Origin: Nitzschia sp. pyKryTriq1
Lineage: Eukaryota > Bacillariophyta > Bacillariophyceae > Bacillariales > Bacillariaceae
Assembly (NCBI GenBank): GCA_956465555.1
Contig: OY101119.1
Span: 682,001 to 746,000 of the forward strand
Direction: 5' to 3'
Length of the DNA stretch: 64,000 nt
The position numbers and the translations under genes were made by a program. This document shows positions 30,422-41,827 of the stretch, one piece after another; position 1 is the first letter of the stretch; each line of letters begins with the position of its first letter. A model generated the notes under the pieces. The model was not told the DNA's origin, ran no database searches, and saw nothing but the letters and a program-made list of their open reading frames with translations.

Positions 30422-32365
30422 ATGCGTAAACGAGATGCAATGTTGCCGCTGCTCATATTGTTGGTTTTGGCTCAAAATGATACTTCCGAAGCACAGGTTC
30501 TTCCAACTTTTGCGTCGCTGGATCTCAAAGGCATATCAAGAATTCAGAATATTTCGAGTGGCTATTTGGAGGACTTTTCAGGCAATCAATACGATATTGC
30601 CAAGTTGTCCCCATTCAACGAGTTGCTGTCTCCAGGTGGCAACGACTTGCAGCGAAATGATCCAGAGGGCAACGAAGCTTTTATCATGCCAATTTACAGA
30701 GCTATTTTTGACGATGGAACCTCCTTGCTTGTCGAAAAGGACGCAAATGGAAAGATCCTGTACGGGGAGCTCAAGAAACTGGGAGGACAGCCGACTCTTT
30801 ATTTCGTGAAAACACAAGAATGCGACGAAAACGAGGTATTGGTCTTCTCCGACAGCCAAGTCGACGACACGGCGTACGAAGGTCTCCCTTTTGGCGATGA
30901 AGAAGTACACGATGATCAAATCATACCACCAGGTTCCATGGAAGACTTTACCACTAGAGCAGGGGTACCAGATCATATTTTCACCAGGGGCGACGGGACC
31001 TCGTCGGAATGCCTTTACTTCAAAGTCGTGAAGGTTGGCGTGGTTTTTGATGCCGAGTTTTGTCGCAAATACGGAGGGAAGACTGGTGCACGAAGCAGAA
31101 TTATGTTGATTGTTGCAGCGGCTTCACTTCTCTACGAGAATGAAATGTGTGTTCAACTGCAGTTGGTCGATATCTATACTCCTGACAATGATTGCTCGGC
31201 ACCTAGTACCTTTGCACCTATGCCTCGAAGTAGAGCTTGTGCTGGTGGAGCAGATGCGGAATCATTTATTCGGTACTTTGCCGACTGGATGAACGAAAAC
31301 CGAGGATCTCTTGGACTTGAACCGGATGCTGTTTTTCACGCCTTTACTGCATTTCCACCTCGTGGAGTATTGGGTTGTGCTTACGTTGGTACCGTCTGTC
31401 GAACACCTCAGTATGCCTATGGCGTCGACTATATGACCTCGAACTTTCTTTCTACTCAAAGTATCGTCTTTGCCCATGAGTTGGGCCACAATTTAGGTGC
31501 CAGGCACTTGACGACTGAGGAAGCTTCCGGTCAACCATACATTATGAAAGCGTCTCTTCAGAATCCCACCACTGGGTTTAGCCTTGTCAGTATTGAAAGG
31601 ATTCTAGGTTTTTTGGATTCTGACGATGTGAGATGCGACACTGTAGCGTATCCGGAGTCTACGATCACGCCAACAATGGCCCCCAGTCCACTGCCAAGCC
31701 CATCACCACCCAGTCCGCTTCCAAGTCTAGCACCGTCCAGCCTGCCGCCCTCACCACCCCGGGAAAGTCCCACGGTGGGTGAATGTCGCTTGGAGCAAGC
31801 TGATGGAGGCTCATTTTGCTTCCTTCCGTCCACTTCGGGTCTCTTTGGTTGCATCGATCTAGGGAGCTTGATCGATGTCAAGCCCAACATCTTCTGTTCG
31901 ATCGAAAGTCCTACCATTGCCAGGGTTGCCCTTCGATCTTGCCAAGCGAAGGACGAACCAACTGATCGAAACTTCTCGAACGACCAAGGGAGGTATTTAC
32001 GAAGCAACACCAAGAAGAAGAAAAAGGGGGAGGAGAAGTCCAACGGCGACAACGAATTTGGTCTCCCTATCGTGGACGATCCGCTGGAAACCCCCCAGGA
32101 GCTATCGTATGGTGGAAGCAACGATCGCGGTTTGGATTCGTTCATAGCCGATGATTGCAGCATTGTCGGTTGCTCGACATTTGATAACTTTGTTTGCTTC
32201 CCTACCGATTTATCTGCGGGGCAAGACGAAAATGTCTTTGTGCTAACATTTTCTGCTACTGTAAATAGAGAGCCCGATATGTTCACTGTCGACGTCACCG
32301 TGAAGAGGGGAGACAGTCTCAGCAACGATTGCCGCGTAGCCCAAACTGTTTGTTTCGAGGAGTGA
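30422..32365 (+). CDS. M12B (ADAM/reprolysin)-like secreted metalloprotease
   Basis: A single exon of 647 aa from the ATG at 30422, directly ahead of a signal peptide (MRKRDAMLPLLILLVLAQ). A pro-region of about 170 aa is followed by a catalytic domain of about 200 aa. The zinc site HELGHNLGARH has His352, Glu353, His356 and His362, the HExGHNxGxxH form of M12B peptidases. YIMKAS about 20 residues on supplies the Met-turn. A Pro/Ser-rich linker (TMAPSPLPSPSPPSP) leads to a Cys-bearing C-terminal domain that includes a Lys-rich patch. No disintegrin domain or membrane helix is seen. Expected to be a secreted or wall-associated zinc endopeptidase. Confidence 0.85.
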   Translation: MRKRDAMLPLLILLVLAQNDTSEAQVLPTFASLDLKGISRIQNISSGYLEDFSGNQYDIAKLSPFNELLSPGGNDLQRNDPEGNEAFIMPIYRAIFDDGTSLLVEKDANGKILYGELKKLGGQPTLYFVKTQECDENEVLVFSDSQVDDTAYEGLPFGDEEVHDDQIIPPGSMEDFTTRAGVPDHIFTRGDGTSSECLYFKVVKVGVVFDAEFCRKYGGKTGARSRIMLIVAAASLLYENEMCVQLQLVDIYTPDNDCSAPSTFAPMPRSRACAGGADAESFIRYFADWMNENRGSLGLEPDAVFHAFTAFPPRGVLGCAYVGTVCRTPQYAYGVDYMTSNFLSTQSIVFAHELGHNLGARHLTTEEASGQPYIMKASLQNPTTGFSLVSIERILGFLDSDDVRCDTVAYPESTITPTMAPSPLPSPSPPSPLPSLAPSSLPPSPPRESPTVGECRLEQADGGSFCFLPSTSGLFGCIDLGSLIDVKPNIFCSIESPTIARVALRSCQAKDEPTDRNFSNDQGRYLRSNTKKKKKGEEKSNGDNEFGLPIVDDPLETPQELSYGGSNDRGLDSFIADDCSIVGCSTFDNFVCFPTDLSAGQDENVFVLTFSATVNREPDMFTVDVTVKRGDSLSNDCRVAQTVCFEE

Positions 32366-32850
32366 AAACAACATCATGTGGAAAAGAGGAGGAGGAGTCG
32401 TAATAGATTGACGAAATTTGGTTCACATCGTCATCATTATCCGACAAAAGAACAAACACAACTTGTTCGCACGAAGTACAGCGCAGCAGTGCAGATACTC
32501 TGACAGTACAGTAACTAACATAGACACAAGTCATCAGATAGCTGCACCAGTGTGAGCACTCCCTTCAGAAGTCTAGAGTAGTAGAGAGAAGCTGCAGTAC
32601 TTGCACAATGTAGCTTTTAAAGATACCAACTATCCCGCCGGTTCGTTGTTCAAGTCGAACGAGTCGACGTCGTCAGACCGTCCGTCCTTCAACGGAAATT
32701 CGGAACGATTGTTCTTCAAATAAAACGAAGATTCATTCGCTCCCATTTATCGTGATCAGATCCTGGCAGTCACTATGCAAAAAGGAACGAAGGATGATGC
32801 TATCCCGTGGCTTTTCGAATCTGGCGCAACAACGCACCGAGGGGGGAGAG
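32366..32850. other. Gene-free spacer
   Basis: No gene. It ends in a purine-rich stretch (32840-32850) that abuts the copia element and supplies its flanking duplication. Confidence 0.5.
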
Positions 32851-33201
32851 TGTTAAAATCCGTGAGTTCTAGGCAGTGGCTAGCGGCTCAGGGATTCGGG
32901 CTAAAGGACTAATTTGACTGTGGGTTAACGAAGTGCGCTAACATAAATTAATGAGCTCTTGCTCTAACTGATGAAATGAACTTTTGTTCATTTCTACTTT
33001 TCTTGAATCGTTGACATGTATTTCGATAGAAGTCTGTGGACTTCTTATAGTTTCTTGGAGGATCATAGACTGTCTCAGAGGGTCTTAGAATGAATCTCTG
33101 GGTTGTGATCGAAACGTGCGTCGTGCGTGATCGTGCGTAATTGCGAACGCTGGTCGCGTCCGTCCGTCGTTCCGTGGACGTTCGATGTAGTTATTCGAAC
33201 A
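32851..33201 (-). repeat. LTR of the copia element (3' LTR in element orientation)
   Basis: A 351-bp repeat with TGTT...AACA termini, preceded in element orientation by a purine-rich tract. It is nearly identical to the copy at 33312-33644. Confidence 0.8.
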
Positions 33202-33311
33202 CTCCCTCTCGCGAGTAGGCAGTGAGTTGATTACCATCCGTTCATGCTCTTTCGGTGACGCTTGAAATCCGGCTCGTTCAGCGGTTTGGTCAGTATGTCT
33301 GCCGGTTGGTC

Positions 33312-33644
33312 GTAGGCAGTGGCTAGCGGCTCAGGGATTCGGGCTAAAGGACTAATTTGACTGTGGGTTAACGAAGTGCGCTAACATAAATTAATGAGCT
33401 CTTGCTCTAACTGATGAAATGAACTTTTGTTCATTTCTACTTTTCTTGAATCGTTGACATGTATTTCGATAGAAGTCTGTGGACTTCTTATAGTTTCTTG
33501 GAGGATCATAGACTGTCTCAGAGGGTCTTAGAATGAATCTCTGGGTCGTGATCGAAACGTGCGTCGTGCGTGATCGTGCGTAATTGCGAACGCTGGTCGC
33601 GTCCGTCCGTCGTTCCGTGGACGTTCGATGTAGTTATTCGAACA
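33312..33644 (-). repeat. LTR of the copia element (5' LTR in element orientation)
   Basis: Second LTR copy, about 333 bp, nearly identical to the copy at 32851-33201. It is followed on the plus strand by GGAGAG, matching the other flank. Confidence 0.8.
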
Positions 33645-33844
33645 GGAGAGAGCAAGCAAGAGAGCGGTAATCAGGTGCAAACGGAAGCAGTCGTCGTCAA
33701 GACAAAAAAACAGATCCTCATTCATGATTCATTCGTACTTGTACTAAGACACGGTACTGTTGCTTCCATTGTTGTTGTTGTCGTTGTCGTTGCCGTCGCC
33801 GGAGTACTGCTAAAGAAGGAAGACAACCCGAGTATTTTTGTGCC

Positions 33845-36800
33845 ATGTCGTCGCCGCCATCGTCGCCACCGAATTATGGGACAGTGTACCAACCGTATGT
33901 GACATCGTCGTCGCCGAACACGCTGCGTCGCCGGATTCCTTCGGCCAAGCAGCCGTCAACGCGCTACAACCTGTCTAATCGCATGGTCATGACGGGGGCG
34001 AGTGAGCCATCGGTCCGATCAGCTGTTGGGCCGGCTTCGGTTCCCTCCTCTTCTGGTCAACTCCTCGGAGGGGTTCGAGTTTCCAGCGAAGAGGCGGACG
34101 CCATCCTTCAACAACTGGCAAATCATGACGACGACTCGAAGAAAACGTGGTCGAGGTTGGTTGTAGAAAAGTATTTATCCAAGGTATGCACACAAGTGAA
34201 TCGATGAATGAAGTAGTTCATTCTTGGTGGTGTTCCTCCTTTCTTATCGTTGCTCTTTCCTGTCCATTTGATTTCCTAGTACGCGTGGTACTGGCCCGGC
34301 AAGGATAATCCAAACGGTCCTTCTCTTTCGAAAGCCTGGGCCTACTACGAACATGTAACGTTGCCACGCCATTTTATAGGAGACGGTTCTGCCGATACAG
34401 TGCTGCGGCGGGCCGAACCTGGAGAATACGAGTACGACACAGAGTTGTATGACTGGATGAGATTGAAACAGGCGACGTTCATTGAATGGGGAACGGGTGT
34501 GGATCTATACTTTATTAGTTTGCGCTTCTTTGCCTTTCTCATGCTCGTTTGCGGGCTGATCAACATTCCTGCCATTATGTTCTACTCAAGCGATAAGTAC
34601 AACGGTGACGCTCCCCAGGACTACGCCATGGTTCTGCGAGGATCTGCAGTATGCAACAATACTCAATGGGTGGTTTGTACGGACTGTGAATTCAGCGATT
34701 GGTCTCGAGATTTAGGGCGCATTGCAACTGGATTCAGTGCTACCGGCGAAAATGCCACGCTGGTGTTACGTAATTTGTGCGGTGGGGCTACCAAGGAAAT
34801 AGGCTTCACGAACTTCGCCACCATCATCTTTGTACTGATCTCCTTGACGGTGTTCTCGTACTATTTACATGCAAGAGAGGTCCGATTTGATGAGGATAAG
34901 GTCACTACTACCGACTATTCTATTGTTGTGGATAATCCACCTCCAGATGCTCTTGATACGGATCAATGGAGGAATTTCTTTAGCCAATTCGCTACCAACG
35001 GAGATCAGGTGATAGCCGTCACGATAGCACTCAACAACAATGTCCTGGTTCGAAAATTGGTCACACGTCGCGTCTTTCTGAATCAGCTAAAGGCCCAGCT
35101 GCTCATCGAGGATTTAGATTTGGACGACGAAACGGCGGTGTACAACGCTATCATCAAATACAATGAACAGAAAGCCATGCAAGAGCCCAATTGCATTAGT
35201 AGAATCCTGGATTGGGTGGTTATTCCTCTGAGCAACTTGCTCAATATGCTTCTACCGCCAGAAGAACTGGTCAAAAAGATCAAGGTATTGACAAAAGAAA
35301 TCAAAGAATTGCAGGAAAAGACATATACGGCCACAAATGTATTCGTGACTTTTGAGACCGAAGAAGGCCAGCGCACGGCGTTGGATGCGATGAAAGTGGG
35401 TCTTATCGACTTGAAGCTGAATCGAACCAGTGCCATACAGCCGGAGTGTGTTTTTGAAGGACGAGTCTTGAACGTACATCAGCCCACAGAGCCTACCGCT
35501 GTTCGATGGCTGGATCTACAGTATGGGATTATTGAAAAGGCCGTCCGCCGTGGGATCGTTTTGGCGGTTACTTTTGGGATGATCGGGATTGCGGGCGTGG
35601 CCATCTCAAGTGCTCGAGACCGATTCGGAGCGAAAATCGCAGGTTTTTTGACAACCATCTTCAATAGTACTATTCCTCAAGTGATCAAGCTTTTGATGAT
35701 CATCGAACCTCATGCCACAGAAGGTGCTTTTCAGGCGTCGCTTTATTTGAAGATTACGATCTTCCGTTGGACGCTTTCCGCCATTTTGGCTCAGGTACGG
35801 AATTGCCAGTGTTGCTTACCTCGATGTTTTGTATTGTCTCTCATCCCTGACTGATGATCCCTCCCGCCTTTTAGATTATTACTCCAATCACGTCGACACT
35901 TGGTTTCGAAAGCACTGATTTGCTTCCTACTACATTCGCGATTCTCTTGTTTGATGTGTGGCTCGGACCTCTGCTTCGACTCTCCGACTGGTTCACCAAC
36001 CTGAAGAAGCACATTCTTGCTCCTCGCACCAAGACACAGGAAGAGATGAACTTGAGTTTTCAAGGAACCTTTTACAATTTCGGCGAGCGATACACCGACT
36101 TTACAAAGATCTTGTTCGTGGTATTCTTCTATTCCGCGTTGTTCCCTCCCGGCTTTTTCTTGGGTTTTCTTATCCTGACCTTCCAGTACATGGTGGACAA
36201 ATTTTCCCTGGTTCGGATCTGGAGCTGGACACCGTTGATTGGGTCCGAGCTTGCCGTCTTCAGTCGTCGATTTTTCTTCAATGCCGCGGCGCTTGCATTT
36301 TGCATTGTTTCTTCTTACGTCTTTGCGCAATTTCCCTATGACAATCTCTGCGATCCCAACGATCCCCAATCTGGTTATAGTGGAGTCTACACTAACGTGC
36401 TCAATGGAGAAGATATTCCGCTGCAAAGTATTACCGTGGAGCAAGATACAAATTCTGTGTTCTGCGAGCAATCTTGGCGGTAAGTGTTCGGTCTGTGGGC
36501 TGGCTGGATGCATCGGTATTCACTTTTCTCACGGTTCGTCGTTTTCTTTCCATTCAAAGTGGATACGTTGGGTTCTCGTTCCCACCTACACCAAGAATAC
36601 AAACAAATGATCCTTCGTGGCTGGCAACTCCCGACGAATCTGACTTGACATGGATGACTCCACAACAGGTACGCGGCTTGTGAATTGCCCTATCTCGCTT
36701 TCTTTGCATTAGTATAGTTTTACTTATACCTCACTTATGATTGTCTGCAGGAACGTATCACATTTGTTTATGGGTGGCTTTCAGTGGCAGTTTCGATGGC

Positions 36801-37367
36801 GTTCATTATAGCGCTTTTTGGTCGGACAACCTACCTCGCAGTAATTTCCATTTTCAGGGGAGCCTATCAAGTAAGTTTCCTCATGGTACGTTGGTGCGTC
36901 GATTGGGGTGTTTCTGGTAACTCACCAAATTCTCCTTTTTGCAGCCGGAAGGAGCAATCCAGCACATTGATTTCAGTTCCAACCCGGAGATCTTCGCCTA
37001 CGTCCCTCAAATCAAGCTAATCAGCCAACCGTTCCCCTACCTTGTTTGCGATATCGATGATATTGACCAAGGTTTGATAGGATGGAACAACCCTACGCAT
37101 AGCTACGACTTTTACAACCTCATTTTTGATGTTCCTCACAAAAGCCTTCGCCGCACAAAGACCATCGAGGACAACACACGGGGAGCCACAACGATAGCCC
37201 AACACGAAGAGTACAAGGAAGACCAAGACGTGGAACAAACGAAAAGTGGATTCGAAGTGAACACCTATGCTTCTTCTAGTGAACGGCCCATTTACAGCAT
37301 CATTAAGCACTACCCCACGAAATGGCAAATCATGCTCGCCGAGATAGAAGCTCGGGATTCTCAATGA
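33845..37367 (+). CDS. OSCA/TMEM63 (CSC1-like) mechanosensitive cation channel homologue
   Basis: Six exons: 33845-34183, 34280-35794, 35875-36479, 36560-36668, 36751-36870 and 36945-37367. All junctions are GT-AG and keep frame, total 1036 aa. A disordered Ser/Pro head precedes the first membrane helices (LYFISLRFFAFLMLVCGLIN and FTNFATIIFVLISLTVFSYY). Next comes a long cytosolic domain with VIAVTIALNNNVLVRKL, ELQEKTYTATNVFVTFETEEG, the RRM-like insert of OSCA/CSC proteins. Several helices follow, including FGAKIAGFLTTIFNSTIPQV, TTFAILLFDVWLGPLLRLSD, FGERYTDFTKILFVVFFYSA and RRFFFNAAALAFCIV. The order fits calcium-permeable osmosensitive channels. Members sense membrane tension and osmotic stress; that role is inferred here. 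Confidence 0.8.
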
Positions 37368-37449
37368 TGTTGCGGACAGAAGTAAATGTCGATGCTGTAG
37401 TCTTTGTGTAAAATTTTCAACGATGTAGCAAATGTCTTCTACCGCTAGT

Positions 37450-39429
37450 CTATTTAGTAGGAAAGTAAATCTTGTCCATGGTATCTGGCCAAAGACCACC
37501 CCATCGGCTTTTTCTTGCTGCATTCCACATTCCTGGGGCGACATTGGCGGAAGATTTGGCGACTCGACTCCGGACGATTCGACCCGGTGCCGCACAATAA
37601 TCAATGTACACGTGGCCCTTCTTTTTGATGGGCGCTCGCACGATACGCCCCATAGCTCCTCGTTTGGCTTCCCCTCTCAATAGTTCCAGCCCGAGATCGT
37701 CTTCATCGGAATCCAAGTAACGTGATTCCAAATCTTGAACGTGTGCAAAAATTCGTTCGGCAGCATCACCATCTTCTTCGGCCGCTGCACTTTGGGCCAA
37801 GGCCAGCAATCTGGAGAGATCGTCCTCGTCACCAAATGTACTAGTGTTCACTGACCCTTCCTCTTCGCGGCCATAAAGTTTCTTCTGAGCAACCAAATAG
37901 GAAAACTTCTCGCCCTTTCTCGAGTCCGAACCAGGAATAGTTTGGACAAAACTGCAAAATGAAGAATTGAAGGCGTCAAATTCGGATAAATTTCCCGGAT
38001 TCGATGACATTTCAATGAAATCCGCGTCCTCGTCGAAGAAATCATCCCCACTCTTGGACGTGCCGCCTACCGCCTCGACAAAATCATCGGATATATTAGT
38101 TTCGTCGTTATCCAAGTCTTGCGGAAGATCATGACCAAGTTTATTCTTCTTAATAAAATCTTTCTTGTGCCGCACCATGGGACAAGGACCATTGTGAGTG
38201 CAAGGAGCAATAATGTGACATCGTTCCTCCCACTCAAAATCTGGATCATCTGGAGGACAACAATCTAGCAGCATGTTACGGACAGATCGGATTGAATTGA
38301 ATCCATCCGGCGTTCCGGGCTCGATCATGACGAAAATCCCGTTGGGTTTCAGTTTTTGAAAGAGCAGAGCTGCTGCTGCCAGCGTCGATGTAATATCAGG
38401 CAAATCTGTGGCAGAATACACAAATAGTGCCAAATCAAACGATCCTTGACCTGAAGTATTGTTGTTTATCGCAGAATCCGGTGCCAGGCTTGTACTGAAA
38501 GTGACGCGTGGCGTTACAGGATGATCGTCTCTCTCCGCCATACCTTCCAGCAAACGTTGAGAGCAATCTCGCATCGGCTGGGCAGGATCGATCCCATGAA
38601 TCCATTCCACACTGTCCCGAAATAAATCCATGGCTGCCATCGATGCACTCCCGCATCCAATGCCAAAATCGAGAACCCGTCGGGGCGCCATCGTAGTAGG
38701 ACCCACCAAACTTTGACATTCTTCCAACACTCGTTTCGTAATGGAATAGTTTGGAAACATCCGATGCTTCAAAGTACCCAAAGTTTCATCATATCCATAG
38801 AAAACTGGTTGAATCGCATCTTCGTCGCTTGCATCTTTTCCCCGGTAGTATTTTCCATTGACCAACCTTCGACGCTCTCGCTCTCGGAATTCGGCCAGAG
38901 TCGTGTGAATTTCCAATACTTTGCGATGAGCTCGTTTGAGTTGTTTGGGGGTTCGATTTCCTTCTGAAAGGATTCTAGAAAAGGATTCTAGTAGTTGTGA
39001 GGGAGGGTGTGGATCGGTGACTCTCCAGGCCGCTCGAGCGGGGGTCCCCAAAAGGATTTTCCAGGGTTGCAACGAAAGATCCGTCTCGTCGTCGTTGTCA
39101 TCGTCGGAATCATAGTCACCCTCCACTTCATCATCGCTGTCATCGTGGAATTCTTCGTCTTGGGGGATCATCATTCTCGATCGTGAATCGTCCGATTGGG
39201 CGCTCATACTTTTCCATCGACGACGACCTCCCATGATGGATGCGGTCCAAGAAGCGTTCTCGCGGTGCAGCGTAGTCGCGGTGAAGACGGAGGATATGGT
39301 GGGGCAGCCACTAGCAGTGCGACGAGGAGTCGTCGTCGTGGTTCGTCGGAATCCTCCTAGGGGGGAGGAACATCGCGTCAGTGCCAGTGCTGATTCCACC
39401 ACTCTACGCGAGCCAGAATTTATCACCAT
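37450..39429 (-). CDS. RSM22: Mitochondrial ribosome assembly methyltransferase-like protein RSM22/METTL17
   Basis: A single exon of 659 aa from the ATG at 39429. The N-terminus (about 1-45) is Arg/Ser/Thr-rich and free of acidic residues beyond one, as in a mitochondrial presequence. An acidic stretch follows (about 100-125). The methyltransferase-like core has RRVLDFGIGCGSASMAA, WIHGIDPAQPMRDCSQRLL, DLALFVYSATDLPDI and PNGIFVMIEPGTPDGF. The family hallmark CHIIAPCTHNGPCPM supplies Cys residues of the kind that hold an Fe-S cluster in METTL17. The end carries a short RNA-binding-like basic tail. Homologues help assemble the small mitoribosomal subunit. It converges on the OSCA-like gene with 82 bp between stops. 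Confidence 0.88.
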   Translation of the reverse strand: MVINSGSRRVVESALALTRCSSPLGGFRRTTTTTPRRTASGCPTISSVFTATTLHRENASWTASIMGGRRRWKSMSAQSDDSRSRMMIPQDEEFHDDSDDEVEGDYDSDDDNDDETDLSLQPWKILLGTPARAAWRVTDPHPPSQLLESFSRILSEGNRTPKQLKRAHRKVLEIHTTLAEFRERERRRLVNGKYYRGKDASDEDAIQPVFYGYDETLGTLKHRMFPNYSITKRVLEECQSLVGPTTMAPRRVLDFGIGCGSASMAAMDLFRDSVEWIHGIDPAQPMRDCSQRLLEGMAERDDHPVTPRVTFSTSLAPDSAINNNTSGQGSFDLALFVYSATDLPDITSTLAAAALLFQKLKPNGIFVMIEPGTPDGFNSIRSVRNMLLDCCPPDDPDFEWEERCHIIAPCTHNGPCPMVRHKKDFIKKNKLGHDLPQDLDNDETNISDDFVEAVGGTSKSGDDFFDEDADFIEMSSNPGNLSEFDAFNSSFCSFVQTIPGSDSRKGEKFSYLVAQKKLYGREEEGSVNTSTFGDEDDLSRLLALAQSAAAEEDGDAAERIFAHVQDLESRYLDSDEDDLGLELLRGEAKRGAMGRIVRAPIKKKGHVYIDYCAAPGRIVRSRVAKSSANVAPGMWNAARKSRWGGLWPDTMDKIYFPTK

Positions 39430-40401
39430 TGACTTCTTTGTGCTTGTGGATGATGATTGATGTCTGTGATTCTATCAATAAATGTATCAAGGTAGACTAT
39501 CTGAAATTTTAGTTGTATTCCATTTCTTTTGGCATCCAACCCATCCAATATCCAACATCAACGCGATGCGGTGGCCGCAGAAAAGTCTGAATTTGAGCGA
39601 CGGACGGGCAGACTGACAAAAACGCGCGTCACGCACGCTTCGGTAACTAAGGCTTCGTACCGCAGCGGTACCTGGTACCATGCACGGTGCACGGTGCACG
39701 CCCAACGAGAGACGGACAGACCAGAAGTCGAACAAGGCGCGCCAATACAAAACCTCCGACCGACGAGATTCGACCGCCGATGACCACACAAGATCATCGA
39801 TCGGTTATGTGTTGCGTAGTTGATACATAAGTGCGGATCGTGCATTCGTAGGGTTTCGAGGCGTATCCATGCAGGCTTATTTTGGTCGGCATATCGTACT
39901 TCATCTAGGGGCCTGGCCACCGTCTTGTTTTTCACTGCCGTTAGAATCGCTTTATTGATAGAACCGGTCAACATTAATTAATGTGCGCGACTTCTCCCTT
40001 TCAAAAACTCCCGCGCTTTATTGTCCCGCAGGTTTGCCGAATTCAAATATTCCGCGCGAACCTCTGCCAATACCGCGCATTCATGCCGGTATCGCGCCAA
40101 AATAACTGTGTTTGCAGTTTTTGATATTCGCTTTGGAGTTGGTGAATTTGCTTTTGCCGCATTTTGGCGTCTCGCATGCCACGAATCTTCTCTTATAACA
40201 GTATTTCATGGTACAATAACACTCATTGCATTGCAGATGATGATTTTCGTAATTGATGCCTCTAATACACGCGCTGATCTTATACTTCGACCCTCTTTTA
40301 CATCCGTAGACCGTGCAGGTAGTCCAGAGCTCAATACCGTCCTTACGTCAATTCGTTTTTTCTACAGCACATTAAATTCTCTCGACTTCGTTTTATGATA
40401 G
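39430..40401. other. Gene-free spacer
   Basis: It has a GGTACCTGGTACC-type cluster and a GCACGGTGCACGGTGCACG run (39655-39700). No gene seen. Confidence 0.5.
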
Positions 40402-41185
40402 TTACACTGCCGCCATCTCTACCTCATCCAGATCCCAAAGCTCGCCATAGTCGACTGGCTCATTCTCCTCCGCATCGTCTCTTTTTCTTTCCACATTCCT
40501 CTGTCGATAAACCACGCGATATGAAGCACTAAACATTTTCGCTCTCTGGCCTTCACCTTCCAGTTTGAGTTTCTTGCAGATACCAGTCATTTCCTCCGCA
40601 GCCCTCTTCGACCAACCTTTAAACTTGCCTTCATCCGATTTTCTCGTCACCGTATACTCTCTGAACGATTTCAAAAGCTTACGCCTCTTCCTTTGCCTTT
40701 CACCATTGGCTTTTCTCTCCTCTTCTTTCGCTGAAAGTACTCCGGCATCATCATCTGCATCCTCACCACCGTCTTGTCCAGCTGCCGCAACCGCGGCAGC
40801 TACTTCTTCTTCGTCGTTCTTCAGCTCGATCAACCGTTTATTGATCTCTTTGTACTTCGCATTATTCTTTGCAGTACGCCTTGCGGACTTGAGAGCAGTC
40901 TCTGTCTTCTTCTTTATGTCTTCGTAGACTGAATCGTCCTTTTTAACTATGCAACTTTCAATAGCAGCAGTAGTTATTTCGTTTCCCGATTCATCAGTAG
41001 GATCTGGTGTAGTAGTATCCTCAGGCAGCTTGAAGTCTAGCTGGAGAAAACCCTCGACAACATTCCTGTATCCCTTCCTCTGAGCATCAGTATCGTAGTC
41101 GGTTACCAACTTTCCTTGTAGCTGCTCCTTGGCTTCCAGCAGCCAAGCAAAATAGTTGTTCTTGAGGGTTCTCTGCTTCCCATCC
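40402..41185 (-). pseudogene. Charged coding remnant lacking a resolvable 5' end, unknown function
   Basis: An open frame reads from about 41219 down to the stop at 40402 with clear protein-like composition: KNNYFAWLLEAKEQLQGK, TDYDTDAQRKGYRNVVEGF, ALKSARRTAKNNAKYKEI, an Ala/Asp stretch, KRRKLLKSFREYTVTRKS and GWSKRAAEEMTGICKKLKLE. There is no ATG in frame before 41109, although coding quality continues upstream. TTTACAG just before 41187 could be a splice acceptor, so an upstream exon is possible, but I could not find a matching donor and start. It is therefore either a 5'-incomplete gene copy or a spliced gene. No family recognised. Confidence 0.4.
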
Positions 41186-41827
41186 TGTAAATTATTGATC
41201 CATGCTTGGAGGATGATTGCTGTTAGTCGTAGTAGTCGTCACACACAGATCATCGCCACCGCCGCACCGCCGGCCGGCCGGCTTTTCTCGCGCTCGTCTG
41301 GGCCCCGCCCGGAGACGCGCACGGTGCACGCACGCACGCACGCACGGGACGATGAACGATGACGCGAAACGAGCCCAAAATGGCCAAATCAAAAGCATCC
41401 GATGATGATGTAGAATCAAGTTCGAGCGTAGACTCTAGTACAAATGCTACCTGATGGTGACAAATCCGAACTTTGATTCAAACTGACGGATTATTTATCC
41501 TACTCTCTATAAAAACGCTTCCTGTCCGCACGGTGACACGGAAGGACATTTCCGAATACTCAACTACATGAATACAACGACGCCATTGGAAACTATCAAG
41601 CCAAGGAGAGGAACAAACGAGGTTCTATCGCGAGTTTGTGGGATAATGGAGAAGGAATTGATTTCGTCAGCAGAAACCTGCTGGTGACATCATGGTGACG
41701 ACCAGATGACGACCTTCGACGCAAGCAAGCTCATTTTCATTGTCCGTCACAAATTGAAACTTTGGAAAGGCTTGTACGAAAACTCCCACCGATCAACAAC
41801 CAATTCGCAACAATACTCTACTCCACC
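41186..41827. other. Spacer with a GC-rich island
   Basis: 41255-41350 is unusually GC-rich, with GCCGGCCGGCCGG and a GCACGCAC tandem run. A short frame at 41380-41454 (MAKSKASDDDVESSSS...) has a fair start context but is too short to call. It holds the bZIP promoter. Confidence 0.45.

Larger units (their letters stand above)
32851..33644 (-). mobile_element. Broken Ty1/copia LTR retrotransposon, internal region nearly all lost
   Basis: Two direct repeats of about 330-350 bp (32851-33201 and 33312-33644) bound a short internal remnant (33202-33311). Read on the minus strand, the LTR starts TGTTCG and ends AACA. The remnant shows the tail of a copia-type RNase H (QPADILTKPL, a family hallmark), followed by a purine-rich tract next to the 3' LTR. 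GGAGAG flanks both ends (32845-32850 and 33645-33650), fitting a target-site duplication. The two LTRs are almost identical over their shared length, so the insertion is young. It is not functional: gag and almost all of pol are absent. A CoDi-type diatom copia is likely. Confidence 0.85.

Noticed and set aside
32366-32850. A second LTR element on the plus strand ending in the purine-rich tract at 32840
   Set aside because: The tract is better explained as the target-site flank of the minus-strand copia; no pol tail lies upstream.
41380-41454. 24-codon frame MAKSKASDDDVESSSS... on the plus strand
   Set aside because: It is too short. It might be a first exon, but no donor or partner exon was found.
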